DNA from: a virus
IMG/VR virus record: IMGVR_UViG_3300009702_000055
Coordinates: 1-35,632 of that record
Length of the DNA: 35,632 nt
Strand: one strand, 5' to 3'
Within the stretch, counting starts at the first letter, position 1; each line of letters begins with the position of its first letter. This document shows, in pieces, positions 5,945 through 15,007 of the stretch. A program made the translations under genes and the position numbers. Below the pieces are notes generated by a model. That model was given only the letters and a program-made list of their open reading frames with translations, had not been told where the DNA came from and made no database searches.

Positions 5945-5965
5945 ATCGTGACAGACTGTCACGAT
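5945..5965. promoter_or_regulatory. Palindromic operator-like site 1
   Basis: A perfect inverted repeat, ATCGTGACA, 3 bases (GAC), TGTCACGAT. It is one of six copies in the window. It lies 16 bases upstream of the -35 box of the promoter at 5900-5928. Confidence 0.75.
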
Positions 5966-5994
5966 CTCCGCTCGGGGCCGGTTCGGTAGTCGGA

Positions 5995-6015
5995 GCCGTG
6001 ACAGGTTGTCACGAT
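5995..6015. promoter_or_regulatory. Palindromic operator-like site 2
   Basis: CGTGACA-GGT-TGTCACG with an additional AT on the right; the left outer bases are changed. It lies 50 bp from site 1. The TGA stop of the HU-like gene (6009-6011) is inside the palindrome. Confidence 0.7.
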
Positions 6016-6689
6016 TCGTCGGGCGATTCGCTACCGGCGGCCTCGCGCGCGTCGGTCGGGTCGGTGGACTCGTCCGCCTTGCCCCCCGCCGTCTTGGGCC
6101 TCACAACGTCGGCGCCGGTCGCCCTGTCCCTCCCCCCGACCACGGTAGAGTCCTCCACGATCAGACCGCTCTTCCGATCGTGCTCACTGGGATCTTCGAT
6201 CGTCATGCCTTGCTTCCCCGCCGTCCGGCGTATGGACTCCCGCATACGGGCCATCGCCGACGTAGTGCTCCTGTGTAGCATTTGGGGCGCTCCCGCGTTC
6301 TTCTGCGCGACCCTCCGCACCCGCCACATCTCCGCCGCCGTCCCCGCCGTCGAGTCGGGATCGTACTGGGATCTCAACTGTGCGCGGAAGTGCGCCAGCG
6401 GTTCCATCGCGGGGATCGGCACCCCCCGCGTGCGCCCGCCGATGGGCATCCTTACGCCGAACGCGCCGAACCCCGGGACGTAGACGATCGACCCCGCGCA
6501 GACCTCTTGAGCGATCTCATCGAACAGGAACGTCGCTACCCAGGCCACCCGCGCCGAGTCGATCCCCGAGCGCCCCGCCGCCCGGCTGATAACACGGTGG
6601 AGTGGGTCGAGACGCTTAGACGTATTCCCGCGCCCCTGCACGCGGAACGTCCGCCTCGGGATCTTCGTCCCACGGCCTACCCCTCGCAT
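6009..6689 (-). CDS. HU/IHF-like DNA-binding domain protein, 226 aa
   Basis: Residues about 28-105 resemble the HU/IHF family: helical start (LHRVISRAAGRSGIDSARVA), a second helix, then the hallmark VYVPGFGAFGVR, matching the family's V-x-L/I-PGFG-x-F-x-V-R. The beta-arm that follows is shorter than in true HU (GGRTRGVPIPAMEP), and a helix (LAHFRAQLRSQY) closes the domain. HU proteins are about 90 residues; this one has an extra basic N-terminus and a long acidic, low-complexity C-terminal tail. It probably bends or coats DNA, perhaps during packaging or in the head, given its place directly after portal. The start at 6689 overlaps the portal stop by 13 bases; no strong ribosome binding site. 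The stop lies inside an operator-like palindrome. Confidence 0.65.
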   Translation of the reverse strand: MRGVGRGTKIPRRTFRVQGRGNTSKRLDPLHRVISRAAGRSGIDSARVAWVATFLFDEIAQEVCAGSIVYVPGFGAFGVRMPIGGRTRGVPIPAMEPLAHFRAQLRSQYDPDSTAGTAAEMWRVRRVAQKNAGAPQMLHRSTTSAMARMRESIRRTAGKQGMTIEDPSEHDRKSGLIVEDSTVVGGRDRATGADVVRPKTAGGKADESTDPTDAREAAGSESPDES

Positions 6690-8545
6690 AGCACACCGTC
6701 CCGGCGCCGCCCCCGCTCGGCCATCTCGCTCAGCCGCCCCAAGTCGTCCCTCAGTTGCGCCGCCTCCTTCGAATCGTCAACGCTGTCCTCAATGAACGTC
6801 CCGACCACGGGGAGCATACTGGGGTCGATCTGCTGGGACGCGGCCCCAACCATGTCGTCCTCGTGGAGCCACGCGATATCACCGATGACCTTTCGCAGCA
6901 TGGGGCTCCCATGGACCGCCCTGGCAATCGCGGCCGCCTCCCCATTGGACACGCCGGTAAACCCGGTCTGCCCCGCTGGGCCGAATACCCTTCGGATTGC
7001 CGCCGGGTCGGCCGCCCACTTCTTCCGCTCGTCGAGAGACATCGCCGTCTGGTCGGCGAACCTTGCGAACCGCTCCTCGGGCTCGGCACCATCGCCGTCC
7101 TTCGCCATCAGCCCCCTGATAACCTTCTCGGGGAGTTTGGCGTAGGTGGACAGGATGTACGCGGCCCACGCCTGCGGGTCCAGCCTGAAGTCGCCCGCAA
7201 ACCGGGACGCCTGCTCCACAATGTTGTACCGCAGCTGGACCAACTCGGACCGCTCGAACTCGTCGAGGTATGAGATCGGCGTCATCTGTACGACGTACTC
7301 GTTCCCATCCGCATAGGGCCAGAACTTGTTCGGCTCCACTCCCCCCGTCCTCCCCGTATCGGACCTCAGCGCGAAGTGGATATCCAACGCCGTGCGAATC
7401 CCATAAATCAGGGCCTTACGGATACGCTTGCCCGTGCGCGCAAACCTTACGTCCTGCTGCATAAGGGACGCCTTGGACGGCTCCGGCGCGTCCCCCAATC
7501 CGAGGAACCCCTTGGGGATGCGCGCGGCGGCCATGAACTTATCCAAGAAGTAGTTGAGGTCGTAGATCCGGTCCACGTCCCCCCCGCCGCTCAGCGTCTC
7601 TACCCGCGTCTGGTTCTCCCCCCTGACGGGGATGAACAGATCCTCTACCGGCGACAGCGGGTTGTAATACTTCTGGTACGCCCCGCTGGCCGGATCAACG
7701 AACTCATGCTTGCGGAGCCGACGACGCCAGTCGTTGACGTAATCCATTGCCTCCGCGTCGGAAAGCGTACCCGTATCCACGAGGACCATGTTCCGCTCCG
7801 GCGTCCGCCGCAACCGGAACCTCAGCAGGGCGTCCTCAATCAGCGCCATCGACCGCCACGGGCGGAACAGCGCGTCGAGCATCGATGTGCCATACGTCGT
7901 GTGCTCGTCCTTCCCGAGCAGGCGGAAGTGAACGTAGTCCCACGGCCACGAGTCGGTCCGCCCCTTCTTATCGTCGGTCACGCCCAGCCGGAACTTCTTG
8001 CCATCCTCCCGGAATCCGATCAGCCTGCCGAACTTGTCCTCGACGCGGTGTACCTTCGCGGGATCGACGTACTGCCAAGACAGCACCCCGTTCCCCGATG
8101 AGTAGATCATCCGCCGGAAGTCGTCCCCATACTTACAAATCCGCCGCGCTATCGCGGATACCTTGTCCTCCATCTTCAGGTTCGTCAGCCCCTCGTCGCC
8201 CACACGGACCATCTCGGGGTTCTTCGACTCGACCCAGACGGACTTCCCCTTGTCGTAGTCAACCTGTGTTACCTCCTCCGCGTAGGTATCCAGAACGGAG
8301 ATCGCAAGGTCGAACTGGTCCATCTCATCAAACGTCCGGTACCGCTGCTGCCGGTCGGACGTGAGCGAGATGTTCTCCCGCCAGTACGCGTTCTGGGCGT
8401 CGTCGTCCTTGTCCTTCTCCCGCATCGCCACCGGACGGCGCTCGAGCCCGAACATTTGCAGCAGCGCGAACAGGGGCCCCCGCCGGTGGGGCCCCCCAAC
8501 CCTTGCCCCGGGTACCTGGTCGTCGCTGAAACGGTCAAACGGCAT
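6677..8545 (-). CDS. Portal protein
   Basis: A 622-residue protein that resembles the T4 gp20-type portal. Telling segments are the NPLSPVEDLFIPVRGENQTR stretch, the VETLSGGGDVDRIYDLNYF stretch and the KFMAAARIPKGFLGL stretch, which follow in the family's usual order. The long helical C-terminal part fits the portal crown. The portal forms the dodecameric ring at one capsid vertex through which terminase pumps DNA. It lies immediately downstream of the large terminase gene (15-base gap, GAGGG before the ATG), the usual order. The N-terminus (MPFDRFSDDQVPGARV) is variable in this family. Confidence 0.85.
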   Translation of the reverse strand: MPFDRFSDDQVPGARVGGPHRRGPLFALLQMFGLERRPVAMREKDKDDDAQNAYWRENISLTSDRQQRYRTFDEMDQFDLAISVLDTYAEEVTQVDYDKGKSVWVESKNPEMVRVGDEGLTNLKMEDKVSAIARRICKYGDDFRRMIYSSGNGVLSWQYVDPAKVHRVEDKFGRLIGFREDGKKFRLGVTDDKKGRTDSWPWDYVHFRLLGKDEHTTYGTSMLDALFRPWRSMALIEDALLRFRLRRTPERNMVLVDTGTLSDAEAMDYVNDWRRRLRKHEFVDPASGAYQKYYNPLSPVEDLFIPVRGENQTRVETLSGGGDVDRIYDLNYFLDKFMAAARIPKGFLGLGDAPEPSKASLMQQDVRFARTGKRIRKALIYGIRTALDIHFALRSDTGRTGGVEPNKFWPYADGNEYVVQMTPISYLDEFERSELVQLRYNIVEQASRFAGDFRLDPQAWAAYILSTYAKLPEKVIRGLMAKDGDGAEPEERFARFADQTAMSLDERKKWAADPAAIRRVFGPAGQTGFTGVSNGEAAAIARAVHGSPMLRKVIGDIAWLHEDDMVGAASQQIDPSMLPVVGTFIEDSVDDSKEAAQLRDDLGRLSEMAERGRRRDGVLCEG

Positions 8546-8560
8546 CGCTCGTGCCCTCGT

Positions 8561-10609
8561 CTATCCCCGCGACATCATCCGCGCCTGATCCCGCAGCGAA
8601 TCCCACTGGGGGGCTCCCACCCGGGGCGTCTCCCGCCGGGGTGCCCTACCCCGCATTGTACCCGCGCCCCGACGCCGATCCGGTGCCGGGTCGGCCCCGC
8701 CGACCGGGGTGCCGACGTGGGATACGGACCGCTTATCCGTTACGCAGGCGTAAACCGCGCCAGCAACGGCGTCCGCCACGTCCTTCCTGCCCCTGGATCC
8801 ATCCGATCCCGTAGTGGGGTGGTCAACCTTTCCGGTCGCCGGGGACCGCTCCAAATCGACTACCTCGGACTCCCACGGCGCGTACCGATACGTTGCGAGC
8901 CGCCGCTCGGAGAGCGTAGACCGGAGCATCAGGTACGGCTCGGGCGTCCGATCCACCGACAGTAACTTCGACTCGATGTTCTGCTTCCGAATGATCTGCA
9001 ACGAGTCGGCGGACTGGAACGAGTCCATCGTAACCATCGCAAGCGGGAACAGCCCGGCAAGGTAGACAATGAACGACCTGATCTTGGAGAAGTCGATCTC
9101 CCCCACGTCGGGGGGCCAGACCCGGAGCATAAAGTCCACGACGATGTACGGGCTCTCGCTCTGGGAGAGCGCCCCGTCGGGGTGCCCCCTCTCGATCTCC
9201 TTGAGCCCCCCGACGTGGACCATCGCCATCCCAAGGCAATCCATCGTGCGCGACGGGTCAACGTGGATATATCGCAGCGCGGTCGGGTGGTACCTTGGCA
9301 CCCACTTCCCCCCCTTGATCTTACACAGCGCGTCAACCTGGAATACGTCCTCAAGCAGCGTGTCCCGCATCGTCGAAAGGGAAATCGACTCTACCGTGAA
9401 CGGGTGCCGAAGGTGCTCCCGCCGGGCATCGACTACCGACTGCCGGTCGTAGATCAGCGGGGTAATCCCGTGGGTAGCGACACCCGCGATGTCCCGCAGC
9501 GCCCGGTCCACGTCCTCCTCGAAGGCGTCCCGGTACTCGGACGGGACCGGGATGATCTTCGCACCCGGCTTCTTCCTCTCTTTGTCGGCGAGTATCCGGC
9601 TCGGCGTAACGCGGTCTCCGATCTGTACCCGGAACTTCCGCCCCTTGAACAGGTACGACGGCTTCACGTCCCACAGCCGGAACTCGGTTACACGGCTGAC
9701 CGCCGGGTCGGCCGCCGCCACCTTGCGCTCCCAGAACGCGGTCCTGTCCCGCTTAGATGAAACGTAGAGCATCAGCCCCGGGACCACACCGCCGGGCCGG
9801 GTGAACCGGGACCGGATCCGCGACTCGGTAGCGTTTGACAACTCATACGCCTGACCAACGGGGTCGCCCTCGACAGACCGCCTCTCACCCATGAACGACG
9901 CCTCGTCGATCAACAGGCTGTAGAGGTCTTGACCCAGCGCATGAATCGCCCGTGATCCGGGGACGATAACAACGCCGCAGCCCCGCAGGTCCACAAACGA
10001 TCGCTTCGGCGATCGCGGCGCGTGCGCCAGGAAGTACGGGCTACCCCCCAGCATGGTTTGCAACTTCGCGTACCCGGTCAGGCCCACGGCCTCCTTTGTC
10101 GCGGAGTAAATGCCGAAGGCGACCCGCGACCCGGGCAGGAGACCGTAGTACCTCGCCGGATCCCGCATACACGTCAGCCGGTATACCTGATAGAGCAGAG
10201 CGACTACGGCCACCGTCGTTTTCCCCACCCCGATCGCCCCGCCCAGAAACCACTTGTAGATCCCGCTCCCGGGCCTGAATACATCGGACAGTTCCGCCTT
10301 CCAGCGGTCGTGCAACCCGGCGGTAAACCGACCGAGGTACTCGCGGTCGTCTACGAAGGTATCAATCGACACGGGACGCCGGACGTAATCGACCTCCCAG
10401 TAGATGTCGTACATCGGGGTACGCCCGTCCGAGCCGTCCCGGACGATCGCATCGGTCAGCCACTTGATAACCTCCCGCTGCTCGTGCGGGGTCAGCGTAT
10501 CAAAGTACGATCGGCACCCGTGGATCGCGTCGGTAGCCACACGGGCAAACAACGCCTCCGCCGCCTTGGATCCCTTGGGCCTCGGCTTAGCGGCCACCCC
10601 TACGCCCAC
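8561..10609 (-). CDS. Terminase large subunit (DNA-packaging ATPase/nuclease)
   Basis: A 682-residue motor protein. Walker A is GGAIGVGKTT (about residues 123-132) and Walker B is YSLLIDEAS (about 230-238, D235/E236). The LYVSSKRDRTAF segment (about 281-292) fits the coupling motif. The C-terminal RNase H-like nuclease domain shows candidate metal-binding acids in YIHVDPSRTMD (D451), MVTMDSF (D529) and GRKDVADAVAGAVYA (D610/D613). It translocates DNA into the prohead through portal and cuts concatemers. The start is GTG at 10609, overlapping the upstream stop by 10 bases; GTG at 10597 is an alternative. Confidence 0.9.
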   Translation of the reverse strand: MGVGVAAKPRPKGSKAAEALFARVATDAIHGCRSYFDTLTPHEQREVIKWLTDAIVRDGSDGRTPMYDIYWEVDYVRRPVSIDTFVDDREYLGRFTAGLHDRWKAELSDVFRPGSGIYKWFLGGAIGVGKTTVAVVALLYQVYRLTCMRDPARYYGLLPGSRVAFGIYSATKEAVGLTGYAKLQTMLGGSPYFLAHAPRSPKRSFVDLRGCGVVIVPGSRAIHALGQDLYSLLIDEASFMGERRSVEGDPVGQAYELSNATESRIRSRFTRPGGVVPGLMLYVSSKRDRTAFWERKVAAADPAVSRVTEFRLWDVKPSYLFKGRKFRVQIGDRVTPSRILADKERKKPGAKIIPVPSEYRDAFEEDVDRALRDIAGVATHGITPLIYDRQSVVDARREHLRHPFTVESISLSTMRDTLLEDVFQVDALCKIKGGKWVPRYHPTALRYIHVDPSRTMDCLGMAMVHVGGLKEIERGHPDGALSQSESPYIVVDFMLRVWPPDVGEIDFSKIRSFIVYLAGLFPLAMVTMDSFQSADSLQIIRKQNIESKLLSVDRTPEPYLMLRSTLSERRLATYRYAPWESEVVDLERSPATGKVDHPTTGSDGSRGRKDVADAVAGAVYACVTDKRSVSHVGTPVGGADPAPDRRRGAGTMRGRAPRRETPRVGAPQWDSLRDQARMMSRG

Positions 10610-11244
10610 TTCTTGCGGGGCTTCCGGCCCCCGCGCCGCTTAGGCGGGGGGGTAAGCGCCTCCGCCATCCGCCGCCGGATCGTGGGCAACTCCGGCAACA
10701 GCCGCTCCATCGCAGTCCTGACCCGCTCCCGGGAGATCACCTGCTCCGCCTCCGTTTCCAGCGATGGGTCTACCTCGGGGACGTCATCGGCGTCCTCAAT
10801 CCGCTCAAACAGCCGATCAAGGTCGCCCTCAATGTAAACTATCTTCGGCCCGACCCCCAGCCGCGACAGGACTTCCTTCGCGGCCTCAATGCGATCCCTA
10901 TCCGGGGCCGCGTCCGCAAGGAGCGGCTCCCCATCGTTATCGAGCAGTACCTCGTTGTTCGGCCCCCGCATGTAGAGCGGGCCCCGCAGCGCCTGCTCAA
11001 GCACCTCCACCGCCCTATCACCCAAGACCGCCAACTCCCGTACCAAGTTGTACCGGATTCTCGCCTCGATCACGGGCGCGTGCGCGTACTCCCGCTGGAC
11101 CGTCTGGTGATACTCTCGGATCTCCGGGCGCGCGAAGAACTCCCTTACCCTCTCGATCGTCCACCCCTCGTCCAAGAGGAGCAGCGGCCCCCTTGCGAAA
11201 ACGTCGCGGACGGTCCTTCGCTCCGTGGGAGTCAGGTTACTCAT
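10600..11244 (-). CDS. Putative terminase small subunit or packaging-associated protein
   Basis: A 214-residue, mainly helical protein starting MSNLTPTERRTVRDVFARGP. Its position directly before terminase large subunit, its length and its helical N-terminus (WTIERVREFFARPEIREYHQ) suit a terminase small subunit that recognises phage DNA, but no helix-turn-helix is certain. The C-terminus is strongly basic (PPPKRRGGRKPRKKWA). The start at 11244 overlaps the stop of the HTH gene by 8 bases. The HTH protein directly upstream is the other candidate for the DNA-recognition subunit. Confidence 0.55.
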   Translation of the reverse strand: MSNLTPTERRTVRDVFARGPLLLLDEGWTIERVREFFARPEIREYHQTVQREYAHAPVIEARIRYNLVRELAVLGDRAVEVLEQALRGPLYMRGPNNEVLLDNDGEPLLADAAPDRDRIEAAKEVLSRLGVGPKIVYIEGDLDRLFERIEDADDVPEVDPSLETEAEQVISRERVRTAMERLLPELPTIRRRMAEALTPPPKRRGGRKPRKKWA

Positions 11245-11542
11245 CGTCGTACAGCCGCTTCGGCACCCTGACCCCCTCATCGGCCATCGCCCGCAGTACC
11301 CACTTGCGCCCCAGCCTGCTCGGCTCCTCCCCGCCGATCCACCGCTGGAACGTCCGCAACCCGACGCCCATCCGCTTCGCGCAGTCGCTCTGCCGCCAGC
11401 CCCGCCCCCGGCACTGCATGTACCAGTCGTAGATCACGCGAGACAGCCCGCCGTCCGGCCTCGCCAACTCCGGCTCCCTCCCCCTCCGCTTCCCGACGGG
11501 CCTCCGACTCTCCCGCAACCGTACCCTCACACTACCGCTCAT
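11237..11542 (-). CDS. Small helix-turn-helix protein
   Basis: A 101-residue basic protein. The segment WRQSDCAKRMGVGLRTFQRW (about residues 54-73) has the pattern of a helix-turn-helix, with a GVGLRTF turn and recognition helix similar to phage and transposase HTH domains. The N-terminal 40 residues are Arg-rich and probably disordered. The ATG at 11542 forms an ATGA overlap with the upstream stop, and the end overlaps the putative small terminase. It may recognise the packaging site or act as a regulator. Confidence 0.65.
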   Translation of the reverse strand: MSGSVRVRLRESRRPVGKRRGREPELARPDGGLSRVIYDWYMQCRGRGWRQSDCAKRMGVGLRTFQRWIGGEEPSRLGRKWVLRAMADEGVRVPKRLYDDE

Positions 11543-12144
11543 CACAGCGTCACCCCGACAGCACCGCCAACGCCAGCCCGCTCCACGGCCCAACCCAGCG
11601 ATTCAACAGCGTCCCGAACAAAGCCAACCCCGGCCCGCACGACCCCCGACAGGGGGGCCATTACAATACCCCTCTCCCCACGTGCGACCATCACGGTCTG
11701 GCAGGTAGCGGCGTACCGATGGAGCCATAGCCGCCCCACGGGTACTACACCCATCACAACAATCGCGGGGAACCTTACCCGCTTGACAATCAGCATGGGC
11801 GCGTGCGCCCGCCCGGCCCGACGGGAGAACCTATCCGCTTGGCCCGCGGCCTGATCCCAGTACCCCCAGAGCGGCCACTTCTTCCTCGTAAACACGCCGT
11901 CCAGCGTCCCCCACTCCTGCCGGTCCTTCGCCTCCACGACGAACGGCCACAGTACGCCCGGGCGGTGCAGGATGTCGCCCTCGCCCTCCCAGTGGCCCTC
12001 GATCGGCATGATCGACGTTGACCTCCTTCTCAGCGGAAGGGACGACAACGGAGCGGTAGCATAGTCAACACCCGTAGCGCATGTAGACAGGGCGCGGCAC
12101 ACGCTCCGCTCGAACCTGTCGCCCTTCACCTTGCTGTTCACCAT
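11542..12144 (-). CDS. PD-(D/E)xK nuclease, Holliday-junction-resolvase-like
   Basis: A 200-residue protein starting MVNSKVKGDRFERSVCRALS. The pattern KGDRFER, then GEGDI (about residues 54-58), then PFVVEAKD (about 67-74) matches the PD-(D/E)xK nuclease core with catalytic D, E and K, in the order seen in archaeal Hjc-like resolvases. A following helix with GQADRFSRRAG and hydrophobic strands completes the fold. The neighbouring Mre11/Rad50-like pair and terminase genes suit a role in resolving branched recombination intermediates before packaging. The start overlaps the gp46-like stop by 7 bases. Another restriction-like nuclease function is possible. Confidence 0.6.
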   Translation of the reverse strand: MVNSKVKGDRFERSVCRALSTCATGVDYATAPLSSLPLRRRSTSIMPIEGHWEGEGDILHRPGVLWPFVVEAKDRQEWGTLDGVFTRKKWPLWGYWDQAAGQADRFSRRAGRAHAPMLIVKRVRFPAIVVMGVVPVGRLWLHRYAATCQTVMVARGERGIVMAPLSGVVRAGVGFVRDAVESLGWAVERAGVGGAVGVTL

Positions 12145-14021
12145 CCCGATTCCAACCGCAACTCGGCACGTTCACCCGTATGGTACGCCACAGCAACCCT
12201 GTCCGCCACATCCCGTAGGTCGGGGACGTGTGTAATAAGCAGCACCGGACAGGTACGCCCCACCTCCCGCAACAGTTCACACACGGCGTCTACGCCCGAC
12301 GGGTCCAGACCGTCGAACATCTCGTCCACGAACAACTGGTCGATGGGCTGAGCAATCCGCCTCATAGCCGTATCCCTCAGCGCCAGCAATACCGAGAGGT
12401 CCATTCGCCTCCGCTGCCCCTTGGACGCCGTGCGGTACGTCTGCGCGCACTGTGGGATGTTGACCGACACCGTGATCTCCTCCCTCGACTCGTCCCGCGA
12501 CTTCAGCCGCCTCGTCGCCGACAGGTGGACCATCGTGCCCGGGCCGAGCAGCCTCGCCGCGTACCGGCTCGCTACATTCCCAATCTCAGCCACCTCGGAC
12601 TCGATCAAGAACGACTTGATCCCATGGGGGCCAAACCCATGGACCCAGAACTCCGCCATCCGCTCGGTCTCGCGTAGCGCCGCCAGTTCGTCCTCCGCCC
12701 CCGCTATCGCACCGTCAAGAAACGCCACCCTGGTCCGTGCCGCATGGATGCTGCGCTCCCGATCCGCCGCCCTCTCACGGTCGGCGTCAACCCGCGCCTC
12801 CAACACGCCTACGTCGCCCTCCAGTTCCCGCACGGCCCCCTCCGCCTCCGCAACCTGCATCTGGGCCTCGTCGAGCGAGTCGGATACCGGCGCGTCCGGT
12901 ACGGGGACCATCGCGGCGTCCATCTCCGCCGCCTCAGCCTCCATAAGCAGGGTGTTCGCTCTCGCGTCGGCCGCGTCCGCTTGGGCCTTGAGGTCCGCGA
13001 CCATCCGGGCGTGCAGATCGGGATCAACCGGCTGCCCACACTCGCGGCAAACGTCGCCCAGACCGGCCAGCCGACCGAGCCGACGGCGAACCCCAGCAGC
13101 CTCCCCCTCCAGCCGCCCGGCCTCCATCCGCCGATCCCTCGCCGTAGCCGCGTACACGGCCCGCTCGGCCTCGGCCGCGTCTACCAACTTGCGGTGCCGG
13201 GCCAGAACGCCGGAGAACGCGGCCTCCTCCCGATCCCGAGCGTCAGCCAGCCGAGCGAGAGCCCGCCGCTCCCGTTCCAGCCTGTTCCGCATCACTACCA
13301 GCCGGGCCCCGCGGTCCTTCCGCTCCAACTCCGCATCACCATTGTCGTCGGCGTCCCCTACCGCCCGTTCCAGCGCCCTCGCGGCCTCGGCCCCCTCCCC
13401 CCGGAGCCCGGCGGCCTTAGACTCCGATTCACCAATCGAGTCCCTGACTCGTGACAACTTGTCACGCGCCGCCCTCTCCGCCACCGTGAACCTATCCAGC
13501 CCGAGCATCGAGTCGAATAGCCGCTTACGCTCAGAGTCGGTTGCCGCGAGGAACCCCCGCACGTCGTCCCTCGCGCCGAAGGCGACGCTCGACATGAACG
13601 TAGCGAAGTCCATCCCGATAACGCCCTCCACCTCCCGCTGCGTTGTGGCGGCCGTCCCCGCCGACTGGTCCTCCCCCCCGACCAGCAGCCTGAGCCGTAC
13701 CCCCCCACGCCCCCTCGTGCGCTCTCGCTCGACCACGACGGGCTCCCCGCCCCCCACAATCGAAACCCGTACCCGGCACACCCTCGCCCCGTGGTGGATC
13801 ACGTCGTCGCCGGGAACCCCACCCTGCATCGTCCTCCCATAGATAGCCCACAGAGCCGCGTTGATCACAGTGGACTTCCCAGCCCCGTTGCTGTCGCACA
13901 CGGACGACCCGGCCATCACGCCCTCAAGCAACGTAATACCCGGACGAGACAGGTCTACCTCCGCGTCCGCAAACGGGCCGTAGCCGACCATCCGCACGCT
14001 GCCGATCCTGTACCCCATCAC
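12138..14021 (-). CDS. Rad50/SbcC/gp46-like recombination nuclease subunit
   Basis: A 627-residue SMC-type ATPase. Walker A is in CDSNGAGKST (about residues 42-51). The ABC signature lies in ASKGQRRRMDLSVLLALRD (about 532-550), Walker B is LFVDEMFDGLD (about 563-573) and the H-loop His is in LLITHVPD (about 595-601). A long Ala/Arg/Glu-rich coiled coil (about 170-460) has a zinc-hook CREC at residues 325-328. It works with the Mre11-like protein just upstream to resect DNA ends for phage recombination. The start is GTG 14021 or ATG 14018 and overlaps the upstream TAG. A palindromic operator-like site (13448-13468) lies within the coiled-coil coding part. Confidence 0.88.
   Translation of the reverse strand: MMGYRIGSVRMVGYGPFADAEVDLSRPGITLLEGVMAGSSVCDSNGAGKSTVINAALWAIYGRTMQGGVPGDDVIHHGARVCRVRVSIVGGGEPVVVERERTRGRGGVRLRLLVGGEDQSAGTAATTQREVEGVIGMDFATFMSSVAFGARDDVRGFLAATDSERKRLFDSMLGLDRFTVAERAARDKLSRVRDSIGESESKAAGLRGEGAEAARALERAVGDADDNGDAELERKDRGARLVVMRNRLERERRALARLADARDREEAAFSGVLARHRKLVDAAEAERAVYAATARDRRMEAGRLEGEAAGVRRRLGRLAGLGDVCRECGQPVDPDLHARMVADLKAQADAADARANTLLMEAEAAEMDAAMVPVPDAPVSDSLDEAQMQVAEAEGAVRELEGDVGVLEARVDADRERAADRERSIHAARTRVAFLDGAIAGAEDELAALRETERMAEFWVHGFGPHGIKSFLIESEVAEIGNVASRYAARLLGPGTMVHLSATRRLKSRDESREEITVSVNIPQCAQTYRTASKGQRRRMDLSVLLALRDTAMRRIAQPIDQLFVDEMFDGLDPSGVDAVCELLREVGRTCPVLLITHVPDLRDVADRVAVAYHTGERAELRLESGW
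13448..13468. promoter_or_regulatory. Palindromic operator-like site 3 (intragenic)
   Basis: CGTGACA-ACT-TGTCACG, a perfect 7-3-7 inverted repeat that keeps the core of the window-wide palindrome but not its outer bases. It lies inside the gp46-like gene, where it is read in frame as Asp-Lys-Leu-Ser-Arg. No promoter is seen next to it. Confidence 0.5.
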
Positions 14022-15007
14022 TACAGCCCCGACTCCCGCATGATGCCCAACCCGAAGTCGAGTACCGCCCCGGGGTTGTCCGGCCCGACGTAATCCACAA
14101 ACCGGCGCATTACGTCGCCGTCCGAGCCGGACGTATCCAGCCGCGGCCTTGCTACCTTGGCGTCTACCACGTCCGCGTCTACCCAGCCCGTAGCAGCCCT
14201 ACACGACTCCACGAGTTCGCTCCCACCACCCCGCGACCGAACCCTCACGAAGTCGCCCCTGCGGATACCCCCCACGTCCCGCTCCGACTCGACAACGTGA
14301 AACCTCGGCGACTCCCCGTTCTCCACAAACTCACAATCCCCACTCTCTGTATCCAGGACCACGAACCCCCTCACACCCCCGGCGTCCCCGAAGTCGTGCT
14401 GCATCGGCGCACCGACGTATGCGATCGACTCACCAAGGTCGGACGGCTCGTGTACGTCGCCGAGCAGCACGCGGTCAAACTTACCGAGGGAGAGGTCGTC
14501 TGGATCCAGACCGTCGGGGGTAAACCCGGCGAGCCCGATGTGCGAGAACAGTATCCCCACCCCGCCGACCATCTCCCGGCAGTCCCTCGCCAGCCGCGCC
14601 GCGTCGTCGCTCCACGGAACAAACCCGATACCGTCCACGACTGTCGGGAGGTGGACAACTCGCACGAACCGGCTGTCGATGTCAAACGGGTCCAGAGCGG
14701 TCGCGGACGTATCGCGGAAGTAGCAGTCGTGGTTCCCGGGGATCATTATCACACGAAGCCCCTCCACCCTCGCGCTTTCGAGCGACGCCGCCATCGCCGC
14801 CAGCGTGGGGATATCAACCCGCACGCGAGAATCGCAGAAGTCCCCGAGTATACATAGACGCTCACACCCGCGATCCAACGCCCCCTCCACAATCCAATCG
14901 AAGCACCGCATCCGGTCCCGCAACCGACTCGTATACGGCCCCGGGACCGCGTGAGACAGCCTCGCCTGCGGCCCGAAGTGCAAGTCGGCAGTAACAGCAA
15001 CCCTCAC
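14021..15007 (-). CDS. Mre11/SbcD/gp47-like metallophosphoesterase
   Basis: A 328-residue calcineurin-like phosphoesterase. Metal-binding motifs appear in order: TADLHFG (D8, H10), LGDFCDSR (D56), PGNHDCY (N92, H93), FSHIG (H156) and GDVHEP (about 183-188). This is the nuclease half of the Mre11-Rad50 pair, and the partner gene follows directly. The start is GTG at 15007, overlapping the preceding stop (GTGA). The C-terminal 90 residues are less conserved, as is usual for the capping and Rad50-binding region. Confidence 0.88.
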   Translation of the reverse strand: MRVAVTADLHFGPQARLSHAVPGPYTSRLRDRMRCFDWIVEGALDRGCERLCILGDFCDSRVRVDIPTLAAMAASLESARVEGLRVIMIPGNHDCYFRDTSATALDPFDIDSRFVRVVHLPTVVDGIGFVPWSDDAARLARDCREMVGGVGILFSHIGLAGFTPDGLDPDDLSLGKFDRVLLGDVHEPSDLGESIAYVGAPMQHDFGDAGGVRGFVVLDTESGDCEFVENGESPRFHVVESERDVGGIRRGDFVRVRSRGGGSELVESCRAATGWVDADVVDAKVARPRLDTSGSDGDVMRRFVDYVGPDNPGAVLDFGLGIMRESGL

